DNA from: Henckelia pumila | Lineage: Eukaryota > Streptophyta > Magnoliopsida > Lamiales > Gesneriaceae | Direction: 5' to 3' | Length of the DNA: 64,000 nucleotides | Assembly (NCBI RefSeq): GCF_033568475.1 | Contig: NC_133121.1 | Coordinates: 1,674,001 to 1,738,000 of the forward strand | Shown: positions 35,494 to 47,713 of the stretch, piece by piece | Numbering within the stretch: the stretch's first letter is position 1 | How the letters are laid out: every line of letters starts with the position of its first letter | Translations under genes and position numbers: made by a program | Notes under the pieces: generated by a model | What the model was told of the DNA's origin: nothing | Databases searched by the model: none | What the model saw: the letters and a program-made list of their open reading frames with translations, nothing else

Positions 35494-38400
35494 ATGGGGA
35501 AATCCGTTCATCGACGATTGCCGGTGGCGCAGCAACATACGCATGGCAGTGCTTCTCCAACAACATCCCTCTGCCGGAGATGTTCGATGAACTTCTTTGA
35601 TTTTAACTGCCTGGTTGTCTTGGTGCTCAGTGTCGCGGCTTTTCTTTCTGCCATTTTCTGGGTCTTGCCCAATCGCTACGGGGAAGCTGGGTTTGATGCT
35701 GACGAGTCGATGAAGCTTTCGGGTAAACTGATGCTCGCATTATGAATAATTTATTCCGTTTTTCGTATTTAACTGGGTTTTGGAAGAGAGTTGGTGTTGT
35801 GGTTTTGCTTTGGATTAAGGTAAAGTGATGATCGAATACTTGTTAGTTGTTGTTGCAAACCAATTTGATTTGATTTGAGATTTTCACGAGTTGTTTGCAA
35901 TTTTTGAGCTGAGTTACCGCCATTTTCAGGTCAGGTGTCTAGTTAGTATTTCGGGCTTTCTCTGTTCTCATAGTCGAAGTTGAAATGTCAAGCTTATTTT
36001 TGAATCCCCAAGTGCAAATATGTAAGTTGGTTTTGGAGGTGAATTTCTAGCTTAGCGACTTCATGCCCCTTTTAAATCTGTCATACTTCAAATGTCTTGC
36101 TAGACTGCTATAGCCCAGAGGCCAGAGCATGGGCTGGTTCTTGTTTACTTGAGTTAATTGTTTCTTAGTTATTCAAAGACATGGGAAAACATTGTTGTAT
36201 ACAATTAAAGGATTAACCAATTCATGAAAATCGACTGGATGGTTCGATTTATTCTTATTTCAGTTTGAAATAGTGTTCATTCATGAAGGCCTGTGGGGAG
36301 ATCATATAGAAGTAAATATGATAAGAGTTGTTAAAATATCAGTTTAAAATATCATGCTTGCCGCTTGGATATTAGTTTTAGTTGAAGAAACGGCTTTATT
36401 GTGGATGTAAATAGTTTCACCGATGTAAGGACAAAAGAAAGTGTTGATGATTTGGTTTTTTTACGTTCTTGTGTTATAATGTTCTTAAACTTATTATTGT
36501 CCTTTTTTGTTGAAAAATTCATTTCATCTCTATGGGTTCTTACCGAGCCATTATGAGGGTTAGAGATTTTATAAATATTTTCCAGTAGAATATAAAATAA
36601 TAAATCAAGATCATTGTACTTAACTTTTAGGTGCTGCTTGAGATTTTCAGTTTACAGTTTTGATCCCTTTCTTAAGTTGCGTCTGTTTCTTATTTCAGCC
36701 ACTGTTCAAGCACACTTCAAGCTTCAGAGACTGGCTTCCGAGCTGGTTCCTTATATACCAAGACTAGAATATGATATCAATGAAGAGATAGGTGTCCATT
36801 TCTTTAAGGTCTAACTCAAATTGGTCTAAGTTACTTCTGTTTGTTTAACGAGTAGAGACAAATGACTTGACAATCAATTTATTTAACTCAGGTTGCTGTT
36901 CTGTCAATGCACCAAGCAGGTGTATCTAACCGGACTAACGTGTTGTTTGGCTTCTGTTCTAATGTATCTAACAACCCAATATCTCCAGTGTCGTTAAGTG
37001 TACTGAAATCATCATTAGTTGATTTGTTTCTTCAACAATACAATATGACATTGACCTACTCAATTTTCGGAGAGACATCTTCATTTGAAATTTTGAAATT
37101 TCCTGGTGGGATCTCCATAATGCTGGGGCAAGCAGCTATGTTTTTGCGTACACCACAGGTCCTTTTTAACTTCACCCTCAATAGCTCAATTTGTGAAATC
37201 AGGAAAAATCTTTTGGAGTTGAAAGAACAGCTAAGAATTGGATTGCAATTGGTGCCCACTGAGGTAATTTTATTTATGTCGGAGTTCCTTTTTGACTTCA
37301 TTTTAAGTTTGTTTTAGATTGGGCAATAGGCGATGATAATTCAACCATAATTGTGTATGTGTTTACAAGCTCTACACTAAGACTGCATCCTGACTCGTTC
37401 GTTTTTAGTCAATCCTTGTTAAATTTTCCCCAATTGGAAATGATTATGCATAAAGTAATACCTAATTGGGTGCACTCTGGCACCTTCTAAGTTCTAAAAG
37501 CTGTCTTGAGGTTGTAAATGATGTCTATTGTGTGTCTCATGATTTCTACTTTTTGAAATTTCCCATCATTATTTACATGAAAATGCTCACCTTTGAAGTC
37601 CTTTTCCAATTTCATCAACTGGAACATAGCTGTCATCTTTTCTAGATTTCACACTGATTCACTGCTTTTCATCTCATCAGGTGCAATATATTTTCTTTTC
37701 CTTTTCTATTCTTTAATGCAGGCGGTGTTTATTCAGGCAACAAACAAGTGTGGCTCAACACAAGATCCAGCAGTTACTATAGAAGCTTCAGTTGTATCTG
37801 ATATGGGATCTATGCAGCCAGAGAGATTAAAACAGTTAGCTCAAAGAATAACTGAATCTCCGTCCATAGAAAATCTAGGCCTTGATCATACAGTATTCGG
37901 CAAGGTCAAGGAAATTAGCTTATCTTCATTTCTAAACCATTCACTTTATGCACCAACACCAACTCCTTCTCCATCTCCGGCTCCATCTACAGAACAGATC
38001 TATAATTCAAGCCCATCGCTGTCACCATCTCGCTCTCCTGTCTTGTCACCCGGTCGTAACTGCCATTCCTCTGTTCCATCTGATGCAAGCCTGCCCCCTG
38101 CCCCCAGTTCAAACAATGCTCCTTGCGTTTCTCTATCTACTCCTAATTCTCCCTCACCTTCAATAGATCCCAGCAGTATAAGTCCGGATTCCACTTATTT
38201 GCCTTCCCATCCCACTTCTCATCCTAACCAATTCTTTCCTAGTTTATCTCCTCATGCCTATTCCGAGCCGCCATTGGCAACTCCTGAATCTTATCTCTCG
38301 CCAAGTGTTTCTCCATTGCCTTCTGGTTCTTATGCTACGCGAGGTTCGGACAAGTGGAGTGTGGAAAGTTTGGTGTCCCCACCACATTTTTCATCATCGT

Positions 38401-39241
38401 TTGCATCTTCCATGTCATGTAAGTTAGTGCAGCAGATTATCTGTTTCCTCTCTCTCTCTCTCTGGATCATTTTTGTAATACCTATTGTTTAGATGCCGTA
38501 CGGTTGATATAATGGAACTTCTCTTTTTATTATTTATGCATTTAATTTACCTCGGACCTCAGGACGGGGACTGAGAAATCATTAGCCCAATACGTTGTAA
38601 ATAATAGATATTATGAACTTGCTAGTTGCACTACTATGTTTTCCCATGGGAAAGTTATACTGTATCACCATCTGTCACAAGTATAGGAATCATTGGTTCA
38701 CAGAATGAGTGAATGAACCTTCGTCAAATTCTGGAACGATGCCATAGCGAATGTTTGTGAAGGTCCACTATTTACACGATAGAAAGTTTGCGTGTAACAT
38801 TATCAAGACCACAACCCCCACCCCGCTGGAAAACGTGAAATTGGTTTCTACAGCAATGATTTGCTTATCTAGAGTTCCTGTTCTTTCTAATTTGAAATCT
38901 GTTTACTCGTACTTTGGTTTTTCTCTAACCTTTTTCCTTGGAATTTGCTGGTTGAGAGTTGCATTTCGATGAGGTGAGGTTTTCTTGAATATTATGCAAT
39001 CGGTAAGATCTGTTATCAATGAGCACTTGTTCGTGTTATAAAAGTTTTCATTTATTTTAAACTTGTTCGGATCAATATTCAGTCCTGTGTTTAGGGTTAC
39101 GGAGTAATGATATTATTGGTCCAGTCGATTTTAAAAGGCTAACAGTATCCTATTCTTGCAGCAGGTACCATGTGGAGAAGGATTTGGTGCTTCTACTTGA
39201 CTGGAGTTTCGACACTTTTTCTTGCCCTATGGACGTCGTAA
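35494..39241 (+). CDS. DUF7036 membrane protein with Ser/Pro-rich domain
   Basis: Plant-specific protein of unknown function. Exons 35494-35722, 36699-36808, 36892-37263, 37722-38418 and 39162-39241 join in frame to give 495 residues. There is a membrane segment near the N-terminus (about residues 38-58, FNCLVVLVLSVAAFLSAIFW), a conserved globular part (KLQRLASELVPYIPRLEYDI, then VAVLSMHQAGVSNRTNVLFG and FEILKFPGGISIMLGQAAMF) rich in N-glycosylation sites, then a long Ser/Pro-rich, arabinogalactan-like stretch (about 345-465) suggesting a wall-facing position. The last exon encodes a hydrophobic tail (WCFYLTGVSTLFLALWTS). It starts at a CAGCAG double acceptor. If intron 4 is kept, the frame runs on to a stop at 38492 with a different hydrophobic tail. 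The last exon is the least certain part. Confidence 0.83.
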
Positions 39242-39306
39242 GATATCTCACACACGTTTAAACACTGCTTATTATACTGGCTGGGGAGGTGATTAAGTCA
39301 AGACTT

Positions 39307-39498
39307 GTCATGTGTATGGAGCGAAGAGAATTAGAGGTTTAAGCCAAAAGGTGGCAGACCTCGCCTTTTGCTTCTACATGACATCATAGCAAATTGAGTA
39401 AGTGGAATCTTGTCGTGTTTATGGAGCGAAGAGAGTTAGAGGCTTGAAGCCAAAAGGTGGCAGGTCTCGCTTTTCGCTTATAGCTATATGGCATCTTA
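39307..39498. repeat. Tandem duplication downstream of DUF7036, two copies
   Basis: Copies at about 39307-39388 and 39412-39498 share ATGGAGCGAAGAGA, TTAGAGG, AAGCCAAAAGGTGGCAG and CTTTT-CGCTT-type segments, about 105 bp apart. Each copy contains the inverted pair AGCGAAGAG and CTCGCTTTTCGCT, so the RNA could fold. Confidence 0.8.
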
Positions 39499-40084
39499 TG
39501 CCATGGGAATATTAGGTCATTTCTTACCAATGGGAACGAGTTCCCATCATACACACTAGGTATTGAATAATTTCCATGTAGTTTTCCGAAAGAACTAACT
39601 GTAAAATCTACAGGTTCTTTCTGAATACCTGCATGCAGGAAAGGTAAATGTGTTGAACTTGTTGGATATGTGAAGTTGTGGAACAATATGAAATTGAAGT
39701 AAAGAAATGAATCATCCTCTTATATCTCAGACACACACACACACACATCTTCCCATTGTGGTGAGGCTACTCTCTTAGTTTTATCGGGATTTTGAATATT
39801 ATGGTAGCCTTCAAATTGTCTATATTTACAAGAAATATCGTTTTATGATCTTTCACAGTAATAACAGTTAGAAGTTCTAATCCAATCCTTCCACGCCCTC
39901 GGACCTCGGTGTTTTGTTCTTCTTATTTCGAGTTCCACAATATTTGTAAGTATTTGTCCTCGCTTATGCTTTTCCTCTGGGTTGTTGCTTTAAGTTTGTG
40001 GCCCTGTTGCCTCAATGAAGTTTAAGTTCATTCTCCTTTGCAATGTATTAATCAATCAAAGAAAATAAAGTAATGGCGTTTGTA

Positions 40085-40172
40085 TACAAAATTACTTGCA
40101 TTCACGCATACACGTGTGTTTGTGTGTGTACAAAATTACTTGCATTCACGCATACACGTGTGTTTGTGTGTG
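40085..40172. repeat. Perfect 44 bp tandem duplication
   Basis: The 44-mer beginning TACAAAATTACTTGCATTCA and ending in a TG run occurs twice without a mismatch (40085-40128 and 40129-40172). Perfect identity points to a recent event, perhaps slippage in the TG tract. Confidence 0.95.
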
Positions 40173-40364
40173 TAATGAATGGGAGTTATATTGCGTACCT
40201 GCAATTGGCCATCTTTGTAGTTTTACACTATGTGTTACCTTAGAACATGCATGTTTCAATTCAGATGATCAAAGCTAAGCCAAGATCGCCACCACACGCT
40301 CTCTGTCAGCAAATTTTCTTTAATATATCCACATTTTGGTAAAAAAATCTTTAAAATAACTCGA

Positions 40365-41246
40365 CTAGAAATATTTGAATTGCATCGTACCTCGACCAGA
40401 AATATCAAACCTGTTGTCTAGAAAATCGAGACAAAGTTGAGCCCAACTTTGAATCACACTGAATGGCCTCGAAGACAACATATTCATCCACCTCCAGCTT
40501 TGACTCCCCCTCACGTTTTCTTCCCCTTCCTGAAAATCTTGAAAGTGGTAGTAATCTCCGAAGCCGACGTTAGGGAAACCTCGTACCTCTTGTCGGCAGA
40601 CGGGGCACGTGTTGTGTAAATGCAGCCACGGGACGATGCAATCGGAGTGGTAGAAATGTTTGCAAGGCAGCTCCCTCACTCGATCCCCCACCTCGAATTC
40701 ATCCTTGCAAACGGGGCAGCTCGAATCATTCTTCAGATGCTCATCACTTATGGCCACCAACGGCAGCGCTTCGATGGCCGAGTCCTGAGCCGGATGAGGG
40801 CCTGGCCGGTCGTCCTGAGTCGATTCTGAGGTGGCGTAGTTGGAGTTTTGGCTGAGGTGATTGAGATTCGCTGGTTGGATGAACATGTTTTCTGGAGGTG
40901 AGACGGGCCTTGGGGGGTGATCGGGGCCGATGAATTGGAGTAGTATCAAAGCTTGGCGCGGACCGCGTTCTTGGCTCTCGTTGTTTTGTTGTTGTTGTAG
41001 TTGTTCTTGTTGATCCAAGATTCGTGCTAACGAGTCTAATGCACGTGGAGATGGTTCAAGTCGTCTAGGATTTGAGACTTCCAGTTCGTACCTGATCTGG
41101 CCTAGACAAGTCGGGCAAAGTATTTCGCCTAGGTTGGTGGTGGTGGTCCGAACCGTGCGCCGGCATCGTCGACACCAGTAGTAATGGTAGGTTCTCCTTC
41201 TTTGGACCCCATTTGCCACACCACCAGAATCTCTCATCGTTGGCAT
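40365..41246 (-). CDS. RING-H2 E3 ubiquitin ligase with N-terminal zinc ribbon
   Basis: Predicted ubiquitin ligase of the family that joins an N-terminal zinc ribbon to a RING-H2 finger (the CIP8/RDUF/RZF type). Single exon, 293 residues. The zinc ribbon uses Cys25, Cys28, Cys44 and Cys47 (YWCRRC and CPTC). A glutamine-rich linker follows. The RING-H2 finger has all eight ligands: Cys177, Cys180, Cys195, His197, His200, Cys203, Cys214 and Cys217, with the E2-contact Trp207 in the PWL motif (IVPWLHLHNTCPVC). The C-terminal part is aromatic-rich without a recognised fold. No signal or membrane segment, so cytosolic or nuclear. Substrates are unknown. Intronless structure is common in this family. 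Confidence 0.92.
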   Translation of the reverse strand: MPTMRDSGGVANGVQRRRTYHYYWCRRCRRTVRTTTTNLGEILCPTCLGQIRYELEVSNPRRLEPSPRALDSLARILDQQEQLQQQQNNESQERGPRQALILLQFIGPDHPPRPVSPPENMFIQPANLNHLSQNSNYATSESTQDDRPGPHPAQDSAIEALPLVAISDEHLKNDSSCPVCKDEFEVGDRVRELPCKHFYHSDCIVPWLHLHNTCPVCRQEVRGFPNVGFGDYYHFQDFQEGEENVRGSQSWRWMNMLSSRPFSVIQSWAQLCLDFLDNRFDISGRGTMQFKYF

Positions 41247-43281
41247 TTATTTGTATTGGATTATAACGTTGTGCGAGCAATGAAAAAACAACGGGACACT
41301 GTTTTTATACATGTGTATTGGTGAGATATTTGAATGGAAGGGACAGAAAGGAATGAATGGCTTATTGGGAATGAATTGGAGATTCTTTATGTGACGAGGT
41401 TTGTTTCTTTTCTATTTTTCCAAGAAAGGGATGATTAAGGATCAAGCATGATACCATACCAAATTGGATATAAACCATTTTTTTTAAATGTATATTTATA
41501 TGTTAAATAAATATAAAAACCATAAAATTTTAAAAATAATTAAATAGAGTACGAGTAATGATATTATAAAATGAAATAAATCAACGTCCGTCGAAGTGCA
41601 TGAATTTTGCGGTATGGGACCCGTTGTCTCTTTGTGGTGAGATGTACTTTTTAAAAAAAAAGAAAAATGATTGCCCTTTCTCGTTCTCAATATTTTATAA
41701 TTTATAAAATGAGGTTTTATTACGAGATAAGTTAATACAATTTATATTTGTACAATGAAAATTAATATATTTTCATGATTTGGATAAAATATTAGTTCAC
41801 AAAATTGAGATTTGAGACTTCTTCATAAGAGTTTTTGTAATCTTGATTTATTATGAAAATCTAGAAAATCATTTTTAATAAAATTTAATTAACTTTTAGA
41901 CTTAAGAATCACAGAAATTTTATATATTATGACTGTCGTAGGAAAACGCGGTTGTTCTTAAAACTCATGAATTCAAACAAGTTTTTTGTTTTGTCTTTTT
42001 TTTATTATTATTTAGAATCAAACAAGTTAATTAAATGGTTCAAGTCAATTTGCCTCATTCATATTCAATTTGCCTCATCTCGATTCAACTTGTCACTTTC
42101 GTTAATTTTGTTATATACTTTCACATGCGTTCAGTTAAATTCAGTTTCGGGATTTTATATTCCTTTTATCAATATCTACTTCATTATAAATGAAAATATA
42201 TAATTTGTTTAACGTGTTTATTTTTTTTTTTGATGGAGTCGGGTTAATTTTTGATTGGGCTTTTTGTCGTAAAAAAAAATTTGATGGGGCATTTTTCCAT
42301 TTTATCTCAATTAACATTAAATATCAAGCTACTCAGCAAAACATGAGATATATCTCATGCAATTGAAATTGATTGTGAAACCGTCTTATAAAATTTCTTC
42401 TGATCTATTAAGTTATACTTTTAACCGTCTTACAAAAAAATTTGTGATCTATTAAGTCACACTTTTTTTTTTAAAAAAAATAATTTATTACTAGAGTGTT
42501 GGCGTGCTATCAAACGTTATCATGTTTCGATGTCACGTTGATTTTCGAATGAAAAATATTAATATTAAAAAATTACAAATTATTTGAGGAAAATTGTAAA
42601 TTGTTCGACAACAAAACAAAAAACCAAAATTACAATTTTAGTCTCGTATGTTTGTCATTTTGTAATTTCGATCATCTATATTTTCAGAGTTTAGTTTTAG
42701 TCATGTATGTTCTGATTTTTGGCAATTTTAATCATGTATGTTTTGATTTTTGGCAATTTTAGACATTTTTTTTTTGAAAATTCTTACGACATTATACAAG
42801 TCAGCTCCACATCAGCGCCATTTTGAAAAAATGACTAAAATTACCGAAAAATCAAAGGTTGTGTACTAAAACTGAAATCTGAAAACATAAAAATCAAAAT
42901 CGCAAAATTACAAATATACAAGACCAAAAAAATAAAATTTTCCGAAAAATGTATAAATTGCATGAACAAAAATATAATTTAGTTCAAAATGGACCGACTC
43001 GACTCAGTTGAGCCGAGCGGTTGATGGGCGAGCCGACTCAAATGCAAGAGCGGATTGGGTTTTGTCGCATAGGCGGCGAGGCCAATCAAAACCTCAACTC
43101 CTTCCTCACCCCTAATTCTCTTCTCTCTCTTTCCATTCTCTCTTCTCTATCTGAGAGAGATTACTCCGCCAAGAAATCCCTTCATCCATGAACGATTAGC
43201 TCAATCTAGGCCTCAATTTCGAACACAAATCAAGAATTTCGAAGTTGAGACGCAGTAAACGAGGAAGATTTCGACCAAGTG
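41247..43281. other. Divergent intergenic region between RING-H2 and RETICULATA-related genes
   Basis: 2 kb, very AT-rich in its left and middle parts. It contains a foldback repeat at 42.6-42.9 kb and two diverged copies of a GATCTATTAAGT phrase near 42.4 kb. The CT-rich stretch at 43.1-43.15 kb is probably 5' UTR of the downstream gene. Confidence 0.55.
42625..42940. mobile_element. Diverged foldback element, about 310 bp
   Basis: The left arm (about 42631-42765, with TTTTAGTCTCGTATGTTTGT and GATTTTTGGCAATTTTAG) is an inverted copy of the right arm (about 42820-42940; in reverse TTTTGGTCTTGTATATTTGT and GATTTTTCGGTAATTTTAG). The middle holds GTCAGCTCCACATCAGCGCC. Arms look about 75 percent alike. 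The TTTTAGTC phrases recall the 31.8 kb foldback, but the order differs. No target duplication was found. Confidence 0.6.
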
Positions 43282-46200
43282 ATGGGTCACACGGTGTTTC
43301 AAACAGCGCAGATTATGCCACTGGCTCCCACCCACAAAACCTCACCTTTATTGCCGCCGGCCACCTTTTACCGGTTACCGGTTTCTTCGCAGAGAAAGTG
43401 CGTTCTGACGATTAAAGCGGCGGCGGCGTCTTCGTCGGCGGTTGTTGACGGTGACGCAGTTGCTAGTCTGGAGCGATGCTTTCTGACGTCACCGCCGGCA
43501 ACGGATGCTCCATCATCGAGGGCTGTGGATTTTGGCCCCTTTATGAAGGGACAATACGGTGCATTTGGCGCGGTTACTTTGGAAAAGTCGAAGCTTGATT
43601 TGACGCAGAAACAGACCAAGTCTAGCCCCGAGGTTGCTTTGTGTATCATCTTTATTAAATGAAGCTGTAAAAAATTGATCTTTTTGTTTGTTTTTCTCTC
43701 TTATTTGGTTGGACGATTAGTTAAATTATGTAGTAATAGTTCGATAACTATTGTTTACGGGAACTAGTTTAAGGGATTGTTAGCAACATCTAAAAAATGT
43801 GATTCTGCATTTTTCCTTCACAAATGGCAAACACTCTCCAAGTGAAACGCTGGCGTGCATTTCTCAAGCTTTAAAATTTGCTGGAGATTATTAGGTATTT
43901 TCACTAATTTTGGAGAGCGAACGGCAAGGTATTGTGATGCTGAGTTCACTTGTTAAAATAAATCCGAGAACAGTGAGAAGGGAAGAATTCCACGTTCCAA
44001 ATTATGCATGTGGCTTTCTTTTTGGTACCTTCTTTTAATGAATTTATTATCTTTATTTTATGCATGGAGAATTTCAATTTCAGACTCTATAGTTTCTAGC
44101 TTACAGATCTTTATTCCATGTGAAATTTTATCACATTTCATGTGTTTCTTCAAGGCATCAGCACTTTTGACTCTATTTAAGGGGTTCTGAGACTTTATTT
44201 GGAAATTTCCTTATGTGATTATAGTTTTGGTTTAATTGTCATGTTCTTTTTGCTTGGCCCAAATAATCATCCTTCCCAATTCGACCTTTCTACTGTGAAT
44301 GATGATGCATGAAAACTATTTGTTGCTCTTTTTGGCTGTTTGTTGTATTGATTGTTGGCATTTTATGTCCTTGGTTAGCATCTATCTATTTAGTTTTATC
44401 ATGCATTAAGTCTATTTCTTATAAAGATCAAAGCTTAATCAGAATTAGCAATTTTTATCACATCAGACATTCACTCCCCAATTTATTCCTTCTGAACATG
44501 ACAGCTTTCTACTGGGGGAGGAGGTGGTAATATTGGGAAGGGTCTCAGTCATGGTGGAGGTGATGGAGGCGACGATGGTGGCGATGATGATGATTACTTC
44601 GATAACTTTGATGAGGGCGATGAGGGAGATGAAGGTGGTCTGTTCAGGAGAAGAATGATTCTGGGGGAGGTAACCAACTCCTCCATCACAAGAAATTGCT
44701 GTGTGTTAACTGCTTTATAAGTACAAATTTCAGGCTAGTCTGACAAATTATTGTTTTGTTTCATTAAAAAGTGTGGCCGCCGCACCAAATATGTTTTCCT
44801 TTCACACACATGAACAAATTTTATCAGGTGATTTTTTTTTATTGATAGGAGGATGTTTTATGTTCTTTGCTAGTTGTTTGATCGGAAATTTGTGGATGCT
44901 GTGTTAAATGAGTGGCAAAAGACAATGATGGATTTACCTGCTGGATTCCGTCAAGCGTATGAAATGGTAATATTCTATTTCTCCTCTATACTTGGGATGG
45001 ATGACCTTAAAATGGAAGCTGATTTGTAAAATGTCATTAGGGTTTGGTCAGTTCTGCTCAAATGGTGAGATTTTTGGCAATGACTGCCAGACCTACCGCT
45101 GAGAGGATGATTTCTCGGTCCCTTCCCCAAGGATTATCTAGGGCTTTTATTGGCAGGTGAATTTTAGTGTTCTTTTCCATCTCATCCGGATCAATGATCG
45201 AAGTTCACTATTGTTACTCTCATTTATTTTATATTAGGTTATCACATTCTCTTGATAGCTTCATGATATATTCCTTTTTCTTTTCTTTTCTTAATAATAT
45301 ATTCCCTTTTCACGAGATCTGAATCACATGGCTATTAACTTCTGTTCTGAAGAATCTTATCTTATATATTTTTATCGTGCTGCAAAGTACAATGTCCTTA
45401 TCCTACAGTTGAAATGTTCTCTTTCGATCCAGATTACAGAAGCTCTGATCGTGAACTAGCTTTTTTGTACTCCTGTGTTCTAGAGATCTGCCCCTTCTTG
45501 GTTGGTCCGTGGGCATGATGATTGGAATATGGTGAATTATTCTGAATCAAAATTTCGTGAATCGACTTCATGGCTATCCGATGCATATGCACTTTTATTT
45601 TGACAACCACGGGGATCCTTTTCGCATCTCAGAATGGCGTACTTTATGATTCATAATCTAGAATTCGGATTCATGGAGCCTAGGATGGGGTTGGACTCGA
45701 AAAGGTTCCACATTTTCAGAAATGGTTGGTTTTAGTGTCAGTATGGGATCTTATGCCATTTGGTTGATTCTTTCTGGGATATAGACGTTTGGGTTTTTGG
45801 AGCTTGTGAAAGGATACCACAAATAATTTTTCTGGTGTTGTATAGCCCAAATAGCAAAAAAGAATACTTATCATGCAGAAATTCTGCAAGCTTTTGTACT
45901 TTTTGGGCCCCTAAAAAACATAGAGTGTCCTACAGCTGTACTTGTGAGAACTTTCACGGATCCTTTTTCATTGTTTACTGATGTCATCTATGAGTAAAAG
46001 TTCATCATTCAAAGTTAATGGTATAATGCTAGCCACCAGTATAAAATATGATTATAGTTACACGTTTTGATGCTCCTAGATAGTTTATGAGCGTCATTAC
46101 CTCGCAATGGAACTGAAGTTATGCCTAAGATTGTAATAAATCTGTCATGATTTTTTTTGGCATGCTATTTCCTTTTAAAAGGGTGTATCTATTTGTTTAA

Positions 46201-47713
46201 TGCCATTGTTTTATGTTTCTGAAATCCATCAGCTACATAATATTTTTGTTGGGTGACAACTTCTAATTATGTTTTTTGATGATGTATGCATCCTTGATAA
46301 AACCTAACTTTCATTGTAATGTGGTTTTTCCGTGTAGGAGTTTCCTGATTTTTGATTTAATCTTTCATGTACGCACAGAATGATTGCAGATCCAGCCTTT
46401 TTGTACAGACTGCTTCTCGAGCAGGCAACAACTATTGGTTGCTCTGTTTGGTGGGAGATCAAGAATCGCAAAGAGAGGTATTAATTTAGAACTGCCGTGA
46501 TGAAGATTTTTTTTTGTTGCTTAGTTGCCAACTGAATGAACACTTACCCTGTTGCAGGATTAAGCAGGAATGGGATCTTGCCCTCATTAATGTGCTGACT
46601 GTGTCGGCTTGCAATGCCATTGTTGTCTGGTCGCTGGCTCCTTGTCGTTCATATGGAAATACCTTCCAATTCGATTTGCAAAATACCCTGCAAAAGCTTC
46701 CCAATAATATATTTGAAAAGAGCTACCCATTAAGAGAATTTGACTTGCAAAAGAGACTTCAATCAATATTATTCAAAGCTGCAGAACTGTGCATGGTGGG
46801 ATTCACTGCTGGAGCTGCACAAGGTGCCGCATCAACCCTTGTTGCCAGTAAAAAGGAGGGAAGGTAAAACATTTCTGATGGATTTAACTTTAATCTCTAT
46901 TTTTCTGGCTTTATTGTTTTTGGTTATATCTCGTGCTGCCATAGAATTACAACTTCTTGGTTCACAACTGTTGGTTTTGTAGGTTATCAGTGACTATACC
47001 ATCTGTAAGCGCCAATGCACTTGGTTATGGAGCTTTCCTTGGTCTTTATGCTAATTTGCGATACCAGCTCTTGTGTGGTTTTGACAGAGCAGTAGTTAGC
47101 TACTTTGATGTCATTGGAGTTGCTCTGGTTTTTAGCACAGCCCTGAGGTATGAATTCTCTGTGTGACTGTCGAATGGCGAGCATAGCATATGAAAAAAAT
47201 TGTTGTTATGAAAATCAATTTCATCTCATTATTGCTTTGTATTTGTGATAAAGATGGCCTTGTGATTATCTCTATCAGACAAGTCATTAATGTATGCATT
47301 TCGATGGATGATGGCCTTTTGTTTCTGTGGTCATACCTTCCCCGAGGGATGCAATCAATTCAAAAATTACTTGAAATGCTTCTGTTGCAAGTTACATTTT
47401 ACCAATTTGCTCTTTAAATGCTTACAGGATCCTAAATGTTCAGTTAGGAGAGACATCTAGGTTAGCTTGGCTTGGTGTTGAGGTGGATCCATTGGCTCAG
47501 TCAGATGATCTCTTGAAGAAGGCTTACAATAGACCCTCTGAAGGATCAAAACATTCATCTTCAAAGTGGTTCATAAACAAGAACACTGTCGTCTCTGGGC
47601 TTGGCCTTCTTGGGATCAAACAGGGACAAAATGATGAAAATTTGAATGGGGAGGCACCTCCCCCCAAGGTTAGGAGAAAGAGAATTGTTCGGAGAAAAGC
47701 GGCCACGAGTTAA
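43282..47713 (+). CDS. RER1: RETICULATA-related protein (DUF3411), chloroplast
   Basis: Plastid envelope protein of the RETICULATA family, linked to leaf mesophyll and plastid development; biochemical role unknown. Exons 43282-43632, 44505-44669, 44874-44966, 45041-45156, 46379-46477, 46558-46863, 46983-47147 and 47428-47713 join in frame to give 526 residues. An in-frame GTG precedes the ATG chosen. The N-terminus (about 50 residues, Ser/Thr/Pro and basic) looks like a transit peptide. A Gly-rich and acidic segment (LSTGGGGGNIGKGLSHGGGD, then DDDDYFDNFDEGDEGDE) precedes the conserved DUF3411 region (LFDRKFVDAVLNEWQKTMMD, ACNAIVVWSLAPCRSYGNTF, NALGYGAFLGLYANLRYQLL), which has several hydrophobic segments. 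The tail is strongly basic (KVRRKRIVRRK). By memory it is closest to Arabidopsis RER1 (AT5G22790); the paralogue number is tentative. Confidence 0.92.

Larger units (their letters stand above)
39242..40364. other. Convergent 3' region between DUF7036 and the RING-H2 gene
   Basis: About 1.1 kb expected to hold the 3' UTRs of both genes. It includes two tandem duplications, listed separately, and a CA run near 39.73 kb. No other gene seen. Confidence 0.55.
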
